Shown here one piece after another: positions 1 to 9,038 of a stretch of DNA of 64,000 nucleotides. A model generated the notes under the pieces. It had not been told where the DNA came from. It searched no databases and saw only the letters and a list, made by a program, of their open reading frames with translations. The DNA is from Streptomyces sp. ML-6. Its GTDB lineage: Bacteria > Actinomycetota > Actinomycetes > Streptomycetales > Streptomycetaceae. The DNA is taken from positions 6,600,501 to 6,664,500 of the forward strand of contig NZ_JAOTIK010000001.1 in NCBI RefSeq assembly GCF_030116705.1, in the 5' to 3' direction. Every line of letters starts with the position of its first letter. The first letter of the stretch is position 1. The translations under genes were made by a program, and so were the position numbers.

Positions 1-881
1 CCGGCCAGGCGACCGCGCAGATGCCGGTGGGTGCGCTGTGGCGGGCGCGTCGGGGCGTCGTCGTGGGCGATCCGCTGCAGTTGGAGCCGGTGGTCACGCT
101 GCCGCACACGGGTCAGCAGGCCCTTCGCCGTACGTTCGGTGTGGCTGAGGAGTGGGAACCGTCCCGCACCTCGGCACAGCGCGTCGCGGACCGGCTGAAC
201 AGCTACGGCACCTGGCTCCCGGCACCCCAGGGTTCCGAGGACGACCGGGTGTGGGTGGGGTCGCCCCTGCGCGTCCACCGGCGTTGCGACGACCCGATGT
301 TCACGATCAGCAACGAGATCGCCTACGACGGGCTCATGGTGCACGGGGTGCACCGGGACGACGATTACGCGGTGGCCCGGCGCGGCGTGTGGTGGCCGGT
401 GAGCGGCGGGCGCGCACCGCAGGGCAAGTGGTCGCCGGACGAGGGGGACTGCGCGAACGTCATCGTGCACCGGCTGGTCGACCAGGGCCTGGACCCGGAG
501 CGCGAGCTCTTCGTCATCAGCCCGTTCCGGGACGTCGTGGCAGGACTCCGTCGCAGCCTGTGCCGGGTCGTCCCCCGCGACCGGGTGGGCACCGTGCATA
601 CGACCCAGGGGAAGGAAGCCGACGTGGTGCTGCTGGTCCTCGGCGCGGGCGGGGACAAGGCAGGACCGCGAGCCTGGGCGGCCTCCGCCCCGAACCTGCT
701 GAACGTCGCGGTGAGTCGCGCTCGTCGGCGGTTGTTCGTCGTGGGTGACCACGACGCATGGCGCCGGCACCAGCACTTCGACGTACTCGCACGCCGGCTG
801 CCGTGCATCTCGGAAGCCGAGCAGGCGGCCATGCGGGCACTCGCCCCGACGGCGCTCGCCGAAGGGTGCCGCTGCCGGTAG
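1..881 (+). CDS. Superfamily 1 DNA/RNA helicase-like ATPase, C-terminal part (5' end outside window)
   Basis: The reading frame is open from base 3, so the gene begins upstream; about 292 C-terminal residues are present. The visible part carries late SF1 helicase motifs: GQAT directly before the first Met (the usual position just after a Walker B DEA), GDPLQLEPV (motif III), TVHTTQGKEADVV (motif V) and NVAVSRARRRLFVVGD (motif VI). This order matches the DNA2/NAM7-like AAA_12 helicase C-terminal domain. It is therefore the motor end of a multidomain nucleic-acid-dependent ATPase; the Walker A lobe and any N-terminal effector or nuclease domain are not visible, so the role is undetermined. A strong hairpin follows at 942-976. 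Confidence 0.85.
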   Translation, partial: GQATAQMPVGALWRARRGVVVGDPLQLEPVVTLPHTGQQALRRTFGVAEEWEPSRTSAQRVADRLNSYGTWLPAPQGSEDDRVWVGSPLRVHRRCDDPMFTISNEIAYDGLMVHGVHRDDDYAVARRGVWWPVSGGRAPQGKWSPDEGDCANVIVHRLVDQGLDPERELFVISPFRDVVAGLRRSLCRVVPRDRVGTVHTTQGKEADVVLLVLGAGGDKAGPRAWAASAPNLLNVAVSRARRRLFVVGDHDAWRRHQHFDVLARRLPCISEAEQAAMRALAPTALAEGCRCR

Positions 882-941
882 GCATTTGTCGCCCCGACAC
901 CTTCCTGACGGTTTTCCGGCTTCGAGTTCATCGCGATACGG

Positions 942-976
942 GACTGCCCCAGGTGCCGGTGGCACCTGGGGCAGTC
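942..976. terminator. Bidirectional terminator hairpin
   Basis: A perfect 16-bp inverted repeat (arms 942-957 and 961-976, 3-nt loop) lies between the convergent helicase fragment and malate synthase. There is no T-tract, as is common for GC-rich actinomycete terminators. Confidence 0.85.
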
Positions 977-994
977 GGGTACGCAAGCGGCGGG

Positions 995-2614
995 TCAGCC
1001 CAGCTGCTCGTACGCGGGCAAGGTCAGGAAGTCCGCGTAGTCCTGGTCCAGGGAGACCGTCAGCAGCAGGTCGTGGGCCTGCTGCCACTTGCCGGCAGCG
1101 AAGGCCTCCTCGCCGATCTCGGCGCGGATCGCGGCGAGTTCCTCGGCCGCGACCCGGCGGGCCAGGTCCGCGGTGGCGTGCTCGCCGTTCTCGAAGACCA
1201 CGTCCGCGTTGATCCACTGCCAGATCTGCGAACGGGAGATCTCCGCGGTGGCGGCGTCCTCCATCAGGTTGAAGATGGCGACCGCGCCCAGGCCGCGCAG
1301 CCAGGCCTCGATGTAGCGGATGCCGACTGCGACGGCGTTGCGCAGGCCCTCGTACGTGGGACGGGCGTCCAGGCTGTCGATGGCGATCAGGTCACCGGCG
1401 GCCACCGAGACGTCCTCGCGCAGGCGCTCCTTCTGGTTCGGCTTCTCGCCGAGGACCGCGTCGAAGGAGGCCATGGCGATCGGCACCAGGTCCGGGTGGG
1501 CGACCCAGGAGCCGTCGAAGCCGTCGCGGGCCTCGCGGTCCTTGTCGGCCTTGACCTTCTCGAAGGCGACCTTGTTGACCTCGGCGTCGCGGCGGGACGG
1601 GATGAAGGCCGCCATGCCGCCGATGGCGTGCGCGCCGCGCTTGTGGCAGGTGCGGACGAGGAGTTCGGTGTACGCGCGCATGAACGGGGCGGTCATCGTC
1701 ACCGCGTTGCGGTCCGGGAGGACGAACTTGGCGCCGCCGTCGCGGAAGTTCTTGACGATGGAGAAGAGGTAGTCCCAACGGCCCGCGTTCAGCCCGGAGG
1801 CGTGGTCGCGGAGTTCGTAGAGGATCTCCTCCATCTCGTACGCGGCGGTGATCGTCTCGATGAGGACGGTCGCGCGGACCGTGCCCTGCGGGATGCCGAC
1901 GTAGTCCTGGGCGAAGATGAAGATGTCGTTCCAGAGGCGGGCCTCCAGGTGGGACTCCGTCTTCGGGAGGTAGAAGTACGGGCCCTTGCCGAGGTCGATG
2001 AGGCGCTGGGCGTTGTGGAAGAAGTAGAGGCCGAAGTCGACCAGCGCGCCCGGCACCGGGACGCCGTCCAGCTGGAGGTGGCGCTCGTTCAGGTGCCAGC
2101 CGCGCGGGCGGGTGACGACCGTGGCGAGCTCCTCGGCGGGCTTCAGGGCGTACGACTTGCCGGACCTGGGGTCCGTGAAGTCGATGGCGCGGGTGTAGGC
2201 GTCGATCAGATTGAGCTGGCCGAGGACGACGTTCTCCCACGTGGGGGCGGACGCGTCCTCGAAGTCGGCGAGCCAGACCCGGGCGCCCGAGTTCAGGGCG
2301 TTGATGGTCATCTTGCGGTCGGTCGGACCGGTGATCTCCACCCGGCGGTCGTTCAGCGCGGCCGGGGCCGGTGCGACGCGCCAGGAGTCGTCCGCGCGGA
2401 TCGCCGCCGTCTCGGGCAGGAAGTCCAGCGTGGAGGTGCGGGCGATCTCGGCGCGGCGTTCGCCCCGGCGGGCGAGCAGTTCGTCACGGCGGGGCGTGAA
2501 CCGCCGGTGCAGCTCGGCCACGAACGCGAGGGCCGCTTCGGTCAGGACCTCGTCCTGCCTGGGCAGGGGCTCGGCATCGACGATGGCCAGCGGGGACGGC
2601 GCTGGTGCGGACAT
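995..2614 (-). CDS. aceB: Malate synthase A
   Basis: 539 aa, the usual length of the A-type enzyme. It condenses glyoxylate with acetyl-CoA to give malate. The segment [11 protein letters not shown] and the following [10 protein letters not shown] match the conserved malate synthase core, and the N-terminus ([19 protein letters not shown]) is typical of AceB. Start ATG at 2614 is preceded by AAGGAG on the minus strand. There is no isocitrate lyase nearby; instead the allantoin genes follow 5 kb away and the promoter carries the same 17-bp operator as allantoinase, so this copy probably consumes glyoxylate produced by purine/ureide breakdown rather than serving acetate growth alone. Confidence 0.95.
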   Translation of the reverse strand: MSAPAPSPLAIVDAEPLPRQDEVLTEAALAFVAELHRRFTPRRDELLARRGERRAEIARTSTLDFLPETAAIRADDSWRVAPAPAALNDRRVEITGPTDRKMTINALNSGARVWLADFEDASAPTWENVVLGQLNLIDAYTRAIDFTDPRSGKSYALKPAEELATVVTRPRGWHLNERHLQLDGVPVPGALVDFGLYFFHNAQRLIDLGKGPYFYLPKTESHLEARLWNDIFIFAQDYVGIPQGTVRATVLIETITAAYEMEEILYELRDHASGLNAGRWDYLFSIVKNFRDGGAKFVLPDRNAVTMTAPFMRAYTELLVRTCHKRGAHAIGGMAAFIPSRRDAEVNKVAFEKVKADKDREARDGFDGSWVAHPDLVPIAMASFDAVLGEKPNQKERLREDVSVAAGDLIAIDSLDARPTYEGLRNAVAVGIRYIEAWLRGLGAVAIFNLMEDAATAEISRSQIWQWINADVVFENGEHATADLARRVAAEELAAIRAEIGEEAFAAGKWQQAHDLLLTVSLDQDYADFLTLPAYEQLG

Positions 2615-2748
2615 GAGCGGTCACTCCTTCAGCGGGCGGTGCGGGCGGCGCCCCGCGGCCGCCGGGCCGCCGGGGACGGCACGGCGTGCCGGGGCTCCGG
2701 CATACGGGTGGGGCGCCGTCTGAGGTGCAGAGGGCTTCTGGTCAGTGG

Positions 2749-2789
2749 ATAATAGTTTCCTCATGGTGGAAGTTCAATGGTTTGTTGAT
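2749..2789 (-). promoter_or_regulatory. aceB promoter with AllR-like operator
   Basis: Reading the minus strand: -35 TTGAAC (2777-2772), 17-bp spacer, -10 TATTAT (2754-2749), a near-consensus vegetative promoter 135 bp ahead of the aceB ATG. The 17-bp element 2773-2789 (plus strand TTCAATGGTTTGTTGAT) overlaps the -35 box and matches the allantoinase element at 8974-8990 (TTCAACAGTTCGTTGAA). Repression by occlusion of the -35 is inferred. Confidence 0.7.
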
Positions 2790-2847
2790 GTCGAGATTCT
2801 CCGGATCGACAGAAGCGGGGCGGCGTCGGCGCGGCGTGCCGTCCCGG

Positions 2848-3465
2848 TCACTCCAGGTGCCCGAGATCCTCCACCGTGTCGATGTCGTACGCCTGGGCCA
2901 CATCGGAACACTCGACGAGCGTGATCGCATCGCGGCGCTCCCGCAGATAGCCGCGGGCCCCCCGGTCGCCCACCGCGCCCGCCGCCACCTCCGCCCACAG
3001 GTCGGCCCCGAACAGCACCGGATGGCCGCGCTCCCCGTCGTACGCGGCCGCCGCCAGGCTTTTCCGGGAGCGGTACGCCGAACGCACCCGGTCCACCGCC
3101 CGGGCGCCGATGCCCGGCTGGTCCACCAGCAGGACCAGCGCCGCGTCGGCCCCCGCGTCGCTGAGCGCCCCGAGCCCCGCCCGCAGCGACGAGCCCATGC
3201 CCCGCGCCCATTCGGGGTTGACGGTCACGACGCAGCCGGAGAGGTCGGCGCGGGCCCGCACCTCGTCGGCGGCGGCGCCCAGCACCACGTGGACGGGGTC
3301 GCAGCCGCCGTCCCGCAGCACCCGCACCGCGTGCTCGACCAGGGGCCGGCCGCGGTGTTCGAGCAGTGCCTTGGGCCGTCCGCCGAGCCGCCGCCCGCCG
3401 CCCGCGGCGAGCAGCAGTCCGGCGACCGCGGGGGTCCGATCGGTGGCCCGTGTCGTTCGAGTCAT
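2848..3465 (-). CDS. MobA-like nucleotidyltransferase (molybdenum cofactor cytidylyltransferase-like)
   Basis: 205 aa from ATG 3465. It begins with GLLLAAGGGRRLGGRPKALL, the glycine-rich nucleotide-binding loop (LAAGxxxRxGxxK) of MobA/MocA transferases; ECSDVAQAYDIDTVEDL at the C-terminus matches the usual family ending, and VLLVDQPG resembles the metal-binding D-x-P motif. Such enzymes attach CMP or GMP to molybdopterin for molybdenum hydroxylases. Position beside aceB and the allantoin genes would suit maturation of a xanthine dehydrogenase, but no molybdoenzyme is present in the window, so the substrate is inferred. Longer in-frame starts to 3549 are possible but add an atypical Arg/Cys-rich tail. 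Confidence 0.75.
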   Translation of the reverse strand: MTRTTRATDRTPAVAGLLLAAGGGRRLGGRPKALLEHRGRPLVEHAVRVLRDGGCDPVHVVLGAAADEVRARADLSGCVVTVNPEWARGMGSSLRAGLGALSDAGADAALVLLVDQPGIGARAVDRVRSAYRSRKSLAAAAYDGERGHPVLFGADLWAEVAAGAVGDRGARGYLRERRDAITLVECSDVAQAYDIDTVEDLGHLE

Positions 3466-3713
3466 GCGGACTGGATACCCCACCGCCTCCCCGGCGTGCA
3501 CTCTTCGCTGAAGCAAGCGACAGGGAATGCGAAGGGGAACGCCGTCCACCGGACGCCATGGAGATCACCCTTACGGGACCCCCCGAATTCTGTCCGCGGA
3601 GTGGCGCCCGACACCTTTCATGGCGTTAACTTGCGCGCACGCCCGGATACTTGACCGCGGTGCGCGGACCAGGCGGAACACTGGCACAAGGTTGTGCGAG
3701 GGGGAGTGTTTTG

Positions 3714-4025
3714 TTGCGAAGCGTGGGGCAGACGCGGGTGGCCGGCAGCGGCGAGGACCCGAGGGTGACGGAACTGCGCACGGCGGTCTCCCGGCTCCGC
3801 CGCGAACTGGCCGGGCACCCCGCGGAATTCCCGGACCGGGGCATCGCCGAGGACGAACTGGCCGCGCTCGACGCGATGGCGCTCAGCGGTGTGCCGGAGA
3901 TCCCGCGCCTGCGCCGTTCGCTGCTGCTGATCGCGGGTGCGATCGGCTCGGTCAGCGCCCTGGCCTCCGCGCTCAGGGACGTACGGGTCGCCGTCGACCT
4001 CTTCGGGGAACCGCCGCGCGGCTGA
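3714..4025 (+). CDS. Small conserved Streptomyces protein (DUF5955-like)
   Basis: About 103 aa. The best Shine-Dalgarno is GGGGGAG at 3700-3706; it points to a TTG at 3714 (or 3711) although an upstream in-frame ATG exists at 3651. The product has a charged helical N-half (DPRVTELRTAVSRLRRELAGHP), an acidic stretch (FPDRGIAEDELAALDAM) and a hydrophobic helix around residues 60-80 (RSLLLIAGAIGSVSALASAL). I recognise it as resembling DUF5955 proteins from memory; no function is known. It converges on the response regulator with only 30 bp between stops. Confidence 0.6.
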   Translation: MRSVGQTRVAGSGEDPRVTELRTAVSRLRRELAGHPAEFPDRGIAEDELAALDAMALSGVPEIPRLRRSLLLIAGAIGSVSALASALRDVRVAVDLFGEPPRG

Positions 4026-4055
4026 CCGGGGAGAAGACTGTCGGCAGGCGGTGGG

Positions 4056-4700
4056 TCAGCGGCGGATCAGCCGGCGCGCCGTGGCCGCCGCGACCGCCGA
4101 GGTGCGGGAGTCCACGCCCAGCTTGGCGTAGATGTGCACCAGGTGGGACTTCACCGTCGCCTGGCTGAGGAACAGCTTCTTGCTGATCTGGTGGTTCGAC
4201 AGACCCTCGCCGACCAGCTGGAGGACCTCCAGCTCGCGCTTGGTCAGCGCCTGGGCGGGGGTCCGCATCCGGTCCATGAGTCGGTGGGCGACGGAGGGCG
4301 CGAGCGCCGACCGGCCGGCCGCCGCCGTGCGCACCGCCGCCGCCAGCTCCTCCGGCGGGGCGTCCTTCAGCAGATAGCCCGCTGCCCCCGCCTCGACCGC
4401 GGCCAGGATGTCGGCGTCCGAGTCGTACGTGGTCAGGATCAGGACCCGGGGGGCGTCCGGCTCCGCCGTGATGGCCGCGGTGGCCTGCGAACCGTGCATG
4501 CCCGCGCCGAACTGCAGGTCCATGAGGACGACGTCGATCCCGCTGGCCGCCGCGAGCGCGACGGCCCGCTCGGCGGTGGCCGCCTCGGCCACCACCCGGA
4601 AGCCGGGCTCGGAGTCCAGGACGGCGCGCAGCCCCGCCCGTACCACCGGGTGGTCGTCGGCGAGCAGCAGCCTGATGGGATCGGGCGTGGGCGAGGTCAT
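4056..4700 (-). CDS. NarL/LuxR-family response regulator
   Basis: 214 aa. The N-terminal receiver has the acidic pair in LLADDHP, the phospho-acceptor Asp in VVLMDLQFG and the Thr/Lys switch residues (LILTTYD, YLLKDAP). The C-terminal LuxR helix-turn-helix is ALTKRELEVLQLVGEGLSNHQISKKL followed by SQATVKSHLVHIYAKLGV. It starts 4 nt inside the end of the histidine kinase gene (ATGA overlap), so the pair is translationally coupled. The divergent FtsX-type ABC transporter is the likely target. Confidence 0.93.
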   Translation of the reverse strand: MTSPTPDPIRLLLADDHPVVRAGLRAVLDSEPGFRVVAEAATAERAVALAAASGIDVVLMDLQFGAGMHGSQATAAITAEPDAPRVLILTTYDSDADILAAVEAGAAGYLLKDAPPEELAAAVRTAAAGRSALAPSVAHRLMDRMRTPAQALTKRELEVLQLVGEGLSNHQISKKLFLSQATVKSHLVHIYAKLGVDSRTSAVAAATARRLIRR

Positions 4701-5908
4701 GCGGCGTCCTGTCCTGGCCGGCCGTCGGGCAGCGGAAGGGGAAGGGTGAGGGCGACGGCGGTGCCCTGACCGGGCGCCGACTCGACGCTGAGCGTGCCGC
4801 CCAGCGAACGGGCCCGCGAACGCATCGCGGGCAGTCCGAAACCCCCGGTTCCGGTGTCCGCGGCGGCCGGCGCGTCCCCGGGGGTGAAGCCGCGGCCGTC
4901 GTCGACGACGTCCAGCGACACCGAGGTGTCCATGAAGCTGAGGGTGATCTCCGCCCGCCGGGCCGCGGCGTGCCGCACCGTGTTGGCGAGCGCCGACTGC
5001 GCGGTGCGCAGCAACGCCACCTCGTACGGGGTCGGCAGCTCCACCGGGGCGCCGCTCACCGCGAACTGCACCGTGAGACCGGGAGCCGTCGTCCGCGACG
5101 AGAGCCGCTCCAGGGCCGCCGCCAGCGAACCGTTCTCCAGGTCGGGCGGGGAGAGGGCGCGCACGAAACGGCGGGCCTCGGCGAGATTGTCCTGGGCGGC
5201 CTCGCGGGCCCGGCGGACGTGCGCGGTGGCGGGGGCGTCCTCGGGCAGGGTGCGTTCGGCGGCACGCAGCAGCAGCTGGATGCTGGACAGGCCCTGCGCC
5301 AGGGTGTCGTGGATCTCCCGCGCCAGCCGTTCGCGTTCGGCGAGGGTGCCCGCGGTGTGTTCGGCCTCGGCCAGCTCCGCCCGGGTGGACACCAGCTCCT
5401 CGATGAGTTCCCGGCGCCGTTCGCTCTCCCGGAACAGCGCCTCGTACCCCAGGACCGTCGCGACCGCGACCGCCGCGCCGAGCAGCGGGCCGATGAAGGC
5501 GCCCGGCGTGACGGCCTGGCCGTGCAGGGTGAAACCGGCGATGGCGGCGAGCGCGGTGACCGCGACGGCGGGCAGGGACCAGCGCGTCGGCAACAGGTGC
5601 AGCTGGAGGAAGTACAGCGGGAAGGCCACCCACAGCGCGTCGGGCGACAGGGCGAGCAGCACCAGCCACCCGGCGCCCAGCACCGCCAGCCACAGGGCGG
5701 CCGCCCGGGTGCGCGGCTGCACGGCGGGGGCGAGCGCGCCCGCCGCGTACACCGCGACCGTCAGGACGCAGACCACGACGGCGGCGGCGGAGTACGGGGT
5801 GCCGGTACCGACGGCCCGCAGCGCCGCGAGGGCGAGCAGCCCGACCAGCAGCGCATGCAGACACAGCCGCAGTGCGGCGGCGACCGGGGGATGGGCGCGG
5901 GAATCCAT
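4697..5908 (-). CDS. NarL-type sensor histidine kinase, membrane-bound
   Basis: 403 aa from ATG 5908. About five to six hydrophobic segments occupy the first 160 residues (for example HALLVGLLALAAL, AALWLAVLGAGWLVLLAL), with almost no extracellular loop, as in intramembrane-sensing kinases. A coiled linker leads to the HisKA_3 box ERERLAREIHDTLAQGLSSI with the phospho-acceptor His, then a HATPase with DDGRGF and FGLPAMRSRARSLGG. It is coupled to the response regulator and divergent from a permease/ATPase pair, a layout common for systems responding to cell-envelope stress or antimicrobial compounds. The ligand is unknown. Confidence 0.92.
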   Translation of the reverse strand: MDSRAHPPVAAALRLCLHALLVGLLALAALRAVGTGTPYSAAAVVVCVLTVAVYAAGALAPAVQPRTRAAALWLAVLGAGWLVLLALSPDALWVAFPLYFLQLHLLPTRWSLPAVAVTALAAIAGFTLHGQAVTPGAFIGPLLGAAVAVATVLGYEALFRESERRRELIEELVSTRAELAEAEHTAGTLAERERLAREIHDTLAQGLSSIQLLLRAAERTLPEDAPATAHVRRAREAAQDNLAEARRFVRALSPPDLENGSLAAALERLSSRTTAPGLTVQFAVSGAPVELPTPYEVALLRTAQSALANTVRHAAARRAEITLSFMDTSVSLDVVDDGRGFTPGDAPAAADTGTGGFGLPAMRSRARSLGGTLSVESAPGQGTAVALTLPLPLPDGRPGQDAA

Positions 5909-6019
5909 GATTCGTCCAGCGTAGACAAGGAACGTCCGAGGCCGGTCAATCGAAAGTTTGATGTCGGGCCCCACCGGCGGGCGATGTTCCCGGGGGCTTC
6001 GGAGGCCGAGGCTGGGAGC

Positions 6020-7111
6020 ATGTTCGTCGCATGGAGAGATCTTCGGTTCGCCAAGGGCCGGTTCGCGCTCATGGGCACGGTCGTGGTGCTGATCACGCTG
6101 CTCGTGGGTCTGTTGTCCGGGCTCACGGCCGGCCTCGCCCGGGAGAACACCTCGGCCGTCACGGGGCTGGACGCCGACCACCTGGCGTTCGCCGCCCCGC
6201 CCGACGGCCGGTCGGTGTCCTTCACCGACTCCGTCGTCGCGGAGGACGCCTGGCGGAGCTGGGCGGCCCGGCCCGGGGTGCGCGACGCGCAGCCGCTCGG
6301 CATCCGCACCCTGAACGCCGCCGCCGACGAGGGGCGGCGCACGGCGGCGGTGTCGGCGTTCGGCGTGGAACCGGACGGCGGCCTCGCGCCCGAGGGCGCG
6401 CGGGTCGGCGCGGGCGAGGTGGCGCTGTCCGGGTCGGCCGCCGCCGAGCTGGACGCCGCGCCCGGCGACCGGCTGCGGCTCGGCGGCACCGAGGTCACCG
6501 TCGCGTCGGTCGCGGGGGACGCCTCGTACAGCCACACCCCCGTCGTGTGGACCTCGCTCGACGACTGGCAGCGCCTCGGGGCGGACGGCGCGGGCGGGGA
6601 GCGGCACGCCACGGTGATCGCGCTGACCACCGACGACGGCGCCGACCTCGCCGCGGGCGACCGGGCCGCCCGCACCAGCACCCTCGCCCTGGCGGACTCC
6701 CTCACCGCGATCGGCTCCTACCAGGCGGAGAACGGCTCGCTCCAGCTCATGCGCGGTTTCCTCTTCGTCATCTCCGCCCTCGTCATCGGCGCCTTCTTCA
6801 CCGTCTGGACCATTCAGCGCAGCGGTGACGTCGCCGTGCTCAAGGCGCTCGGCGCCTCCACCCCGTACCTGCTGCGCGACGCGCTCGGGCAGGCCGTCGT
6901 GATGCTCGTCATCGGTACGGGCGCGGGCGCCGCGCTCGCCTCCGGCATCGGCGCGCTGATCAGCGGCGGGACGGTGCCGTTCGTCCTCGACGTGACGACC
7001 GTGCTGGTCCCGTCCGCCGTCATGATCGTCCTCGGCGCGCTCGGGGCGGCCCTGTCCATCCGGCGGATCACCGCCGTCGACCCGCTCACCGCACTCGGGA
7101 GTGCCCGATGA
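6020..7111 (+). CDS. FtsX/MacB-like ABC transporter permease
   Basis: 363 aa. One transmembrane helix near the N-terminus (VVVLITLLVGLLSGLTAGL), a large extracytoplasmic domain of about 220 residues (MacB-PCD type), then three C-terminal helices (FLFVISALVIGAFFTVWTI, VMLVIGTGAGAALASGIGAL, VPSAVMIVLGALGAALSI). The segment QRSGDVAVLKALGAS is the conserved FtsX motif before the second helix, and RRITAVDPLTALG is the standard C-terminal end. Start ATG 6020 follows GGGAG. Its last 4 nt overlap the ATPase gene. A mechanotransmission or export role for a peptide/lipid is inferred from family. Confidence 0.92.
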   Translation: MFVAWRDLRFAKGRFALMGTVVVLITLLVGLLSGLTAGLARENTSAVTGLDADHLAFAAPPDGRSVSFTDSVVAEDAWRSWAARPGVRDAQPLGIRTLNAAADEGRRTAAVSAFGVEPDGGLAPEGARVGAGEVALSGSAAAELDAAPGDRLRLGGTEVTVASVAGDASYSHTPVVWTSLDDWQRLGADGAGGERHATVIALTTDDGADLAAGDRAARTSTLALADSLTAIGSYQAENGSLQLMRGFLFVISALVIGAFFTVWTIQRSGDVAVLKALGASTPYLLRDALGQAVVMLVIGTGAGAALASGIGALISGGTVPFVLDVTTVLVPSAVMIVLGALGAALSIRRITAVDPLTALGSAR

Positions 7112-7788
7112 CCCTCACCCTCGCCGACGTCACCCTCACCTACCCCGACGGCGACGGCCGGCTCACCGCCCTGGACCGGGTCTCGCTGGAGGTGCCCGCG
7201 GGCACGCTCACCGCGGTCGTCGGACCGTCCGGCTCCGGCAAGTCCAGCCTGCTCGCGGTGGCCGCGACCCTGGTCACGCCGGGCTCCGGCCGGGTCGTCG
7301 TCGACGGGGCCGACACCGGGGGCCTGGACCGGGCGCAGAAGGCGGCACTGCGCCGCGAGCGCATCGGCATCGTCTTCCAGCAGCCCAATCTGCTGCCCTC
7401 CCTCACCGCGGTCGAGCAGCTCCAGGTCATGACCCATCTGTCGGGCGGAGCGGCCCGCGGGGCCCGGGGCCGGGCGCTGGAGCTGCTGGACGCGGTCGGC
7501 CTCGCGGACCGGGCGGGCCGCAGGCCGCACCAGCTGTCGGGCGGTCAGCGCCAGCGGATCAACATCGCGCGGGCCCTGATGAACGACCCGGCGGTGCTGC
7601 TCGTCGACGAGCCGACCAGCGCGCTCGACCACGAACGGGGCGCGGCGGTGCTGGACCTGCTGGTCACCCTGACCCGGGAGCGGTCGACGGCGACGGTGAT
7701 GGTCACGCACGACCGGGCCCATCTGCACCGGACGGACCGCACGGTCACGATGGACGACGGCCGTCTCACGGTGCCCGAACGGGTCTGA
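7108..7788 (+). CDS. ABC transporter ATP-binding protein (LolD/MacB type)
   Basis: 226 aa. Walker [10 protein letters not shown]-loop FQQPNLLPSL, signature LSGGQRQRINIARAL, Walker [13 protein letters not shown] and switch His in MVTHDRAH are all present. The ATG overlaps the permease stop (ATGA), so permease and ATPase are made together. The pair stands divergent from the kinase/regulator genes 4056-5908 and is probably their regulated output. Confidence 0.95.
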   Translation: MTLTLADVTLTYPDGDGRLTALDRVSLEVPAGTLTAVVGPSGSGKSSLLAVAATLVTPGSGRVVVDGADTGGLDRAQKAALRRERIGIVFQQPNLLPSLTAVEQLQVMTHLSGGAARGARGRALELLDAVGLADRAGRRPHQLSGGQRQRINIARALMNDPAVLLVDEPTSALDHERGAAVLDLLVTLTRERSTATVMVTHDRAHLHRTDRTVTMDDGRLTVPERV

Positions 7789-7797
7789 GGCGGGGAG

Positions 7798-7844
7798 CGG
7801 AGGCGGGTGAGGGGCGGGCCGGGGGCCGCCCTCACCCGCCTCCG
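7798..7844. terminator. Bidirectional terminator hairpin
   Basis: Perfect 16-bp arms at 7798-7813 and 7829-7844 with a 15-nt loop, placed between the convergent ABC ATPase and the IclR-family gene. Confidence 0.85.
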
Positions 7845-7864
7845 TCGGCCGGTTTCCCCGTGCG

Positions 7865-8665
7865 TCAGCCGGCGGAGCCGCTGCTCGCCAGTGCGTCGGA
7901 GAGTTCCTTCGCGGCCTGCTGGAGGATCGGCACGATCCGCTCCGTCGCCGCCTCCGTCACCCGGCCCGCCGGGCCGGAGATCGAGATCGCGGCCGAGGTG
8001 GGGGAGTCGGGGACGGAGACCGCCAGGCAGCGGACCCCGACCTCCTGCTCGTTGTCGTCCACCGCGTAGCCGAGCCTGCGGACCTGCTCCAGTGCTTCGA
8101 GGAAGCCGTCCGGGGTGGTGATCGTCTTCTCGGTGGCGGCGGGCATCCCGGTACGGGCGAGCAGGGCCCGCACCTCGTCCGGCGGCGTGTTCGCCAGCAG
8201 CGCCTTGCCGACCCCGGTGGAGTGGGGCAGGACGCGACGGCCCACCTCGGTGAACATGCGCATCGAGTGCTTGGAGGGCACCTGCGCCACGTAGACGATC
8301 TCGTCGCCGTCGAGCAGCGCCATGTTCGCGGTCTCGCCGGTCTCCTCGACCAGCCGCGCGAGGTACGGGCGGGCCCAGGTGCCCAGCAGCCGGGATGCGG
8401 ACTCGCCGAGCCGGATCAGGCGCGGGCCGAGCGCGTAGCGACGGTTGGGCTGCTGGCGCACGTATCCGCAGAGCACCAGCGTCCGCATCAGGCGGTGGAT
8501 GGTCGGCAGCGGGAGGCCGCTGCTCGCGGAGAGTTCGCTCAGACCGACCTCGCCCCCGGCGTCGGCCATCCGCTCCAGCAGATCGAAGGCACGCTCAAGG
8601 GACTGCACACCACCGCCGGAAGCGGCGGGCTTGGAGTCGGATGTGCTGGCGTGGGACGGCGGCAC
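7865..8665 (-). CDS. allR: IclR-family repressor, probable allantoin regulator AllR
   Basis: 266 aa. The N-terminal winged helix spans VQSLERAFDLLERMADAGGEVGLSELSASSGLPLPTIHRLMRTL in sequence order; the C-terminal effector domain has ETANMALLDGDEIVYVAQV and LPHSTGVGKALLA, standard IclR landmarks. Divergent from allantoinase and allantoicase and close to malate synthase, this matches the arrangement of the AllR locus known in Streptomyces coelicolor, where the protein represses the allantoin genes and malate synthase. Identity as AllR is inferred from family, context and the shared operators at 2773-2789 and 8974-8990. IclR proteins of this kind usually sense a small acid such as allantoate or glyoxylate. 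Confidence 0.85.
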   Translation of the reverse strand: MPPSHASTSDSKPAASGGGVQSLERAFDLLERMADAGGEVGLSELSASSGLPLPTIHRLMRTLVLCGYVRQQPNRRYALGPRLIRLGESASRLLGTWARPYLARLVEETGETANMALLDGDEIVYVAQVPSKHSMRMFTEVGRRVLPHSTGVGKALLANTPPDEVRALLARTGMPAATEKTITTPDGFLEALEQVRRLGYAVDDNEQEVGVRCLAVSVPDSPTSAAISISGPAGRVTEAATERIVPILQQAAKELSDALASSGSAG

Positions 8666-9038
8666 GTCAACGGTCCTTTCGAGGCGGAAGGGCGGGGCGC
8701 CCCGCCCGGCGAGGCACCCAGCAGCCTACCGGGCGGTGCCCGATCGGCCCACCGCCCCGGCGGGGCGTCCTGGCCGGTCAGAGCCCGTTTGTCCGGGTGT
8801 CGGCGCGCGGCGGAGCAGTTCTTCGGGGTCACGTCGATCCCATGTTACGTTCCGCTCTCCGAAAATGTCCTTTTACTTTGTGGAAATCTCCACGTCCGGA
8901 CGCGGGCGGCCCGCCGGGGCTCGGGGGAGGGGCGGCGGGGTCTTGACGGGCCCCGGTCCCGAGTGAAGACTCCTTCAACAGTTCGTTGAATCTTCCGGTG
9001 GCGGAGGCCGCGGCGGAGAGTCGAAGTGAGGAGCACGG
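8666..9038. promoter_or_regulatory. allR-allB divergent control region with operator 8974-8990
   Basis: 373 bp without a gene. It holds a perfect inverted repeat TTCAAC-N5-GTTGAA at 8974-8990, 49 bp ahead of the allB GTG and a few bases after a possible -35 TTGACG (8943-8948). A second imperfect element, GTGGA-N4-TCCAC at 8880-8893, lies in a locally AT-richer stretch nearer allR and may be part of the allR promoter. allB has a good Shine-Dalgarno, GTGAGGAG, at 9026-9033. Confidence 0.7.

Noticed and set aside
758..2752. A 664-codon plus-strand frame
   Set aside because: Antisense shadow of malate synthase, produced by high G+C codon bias.
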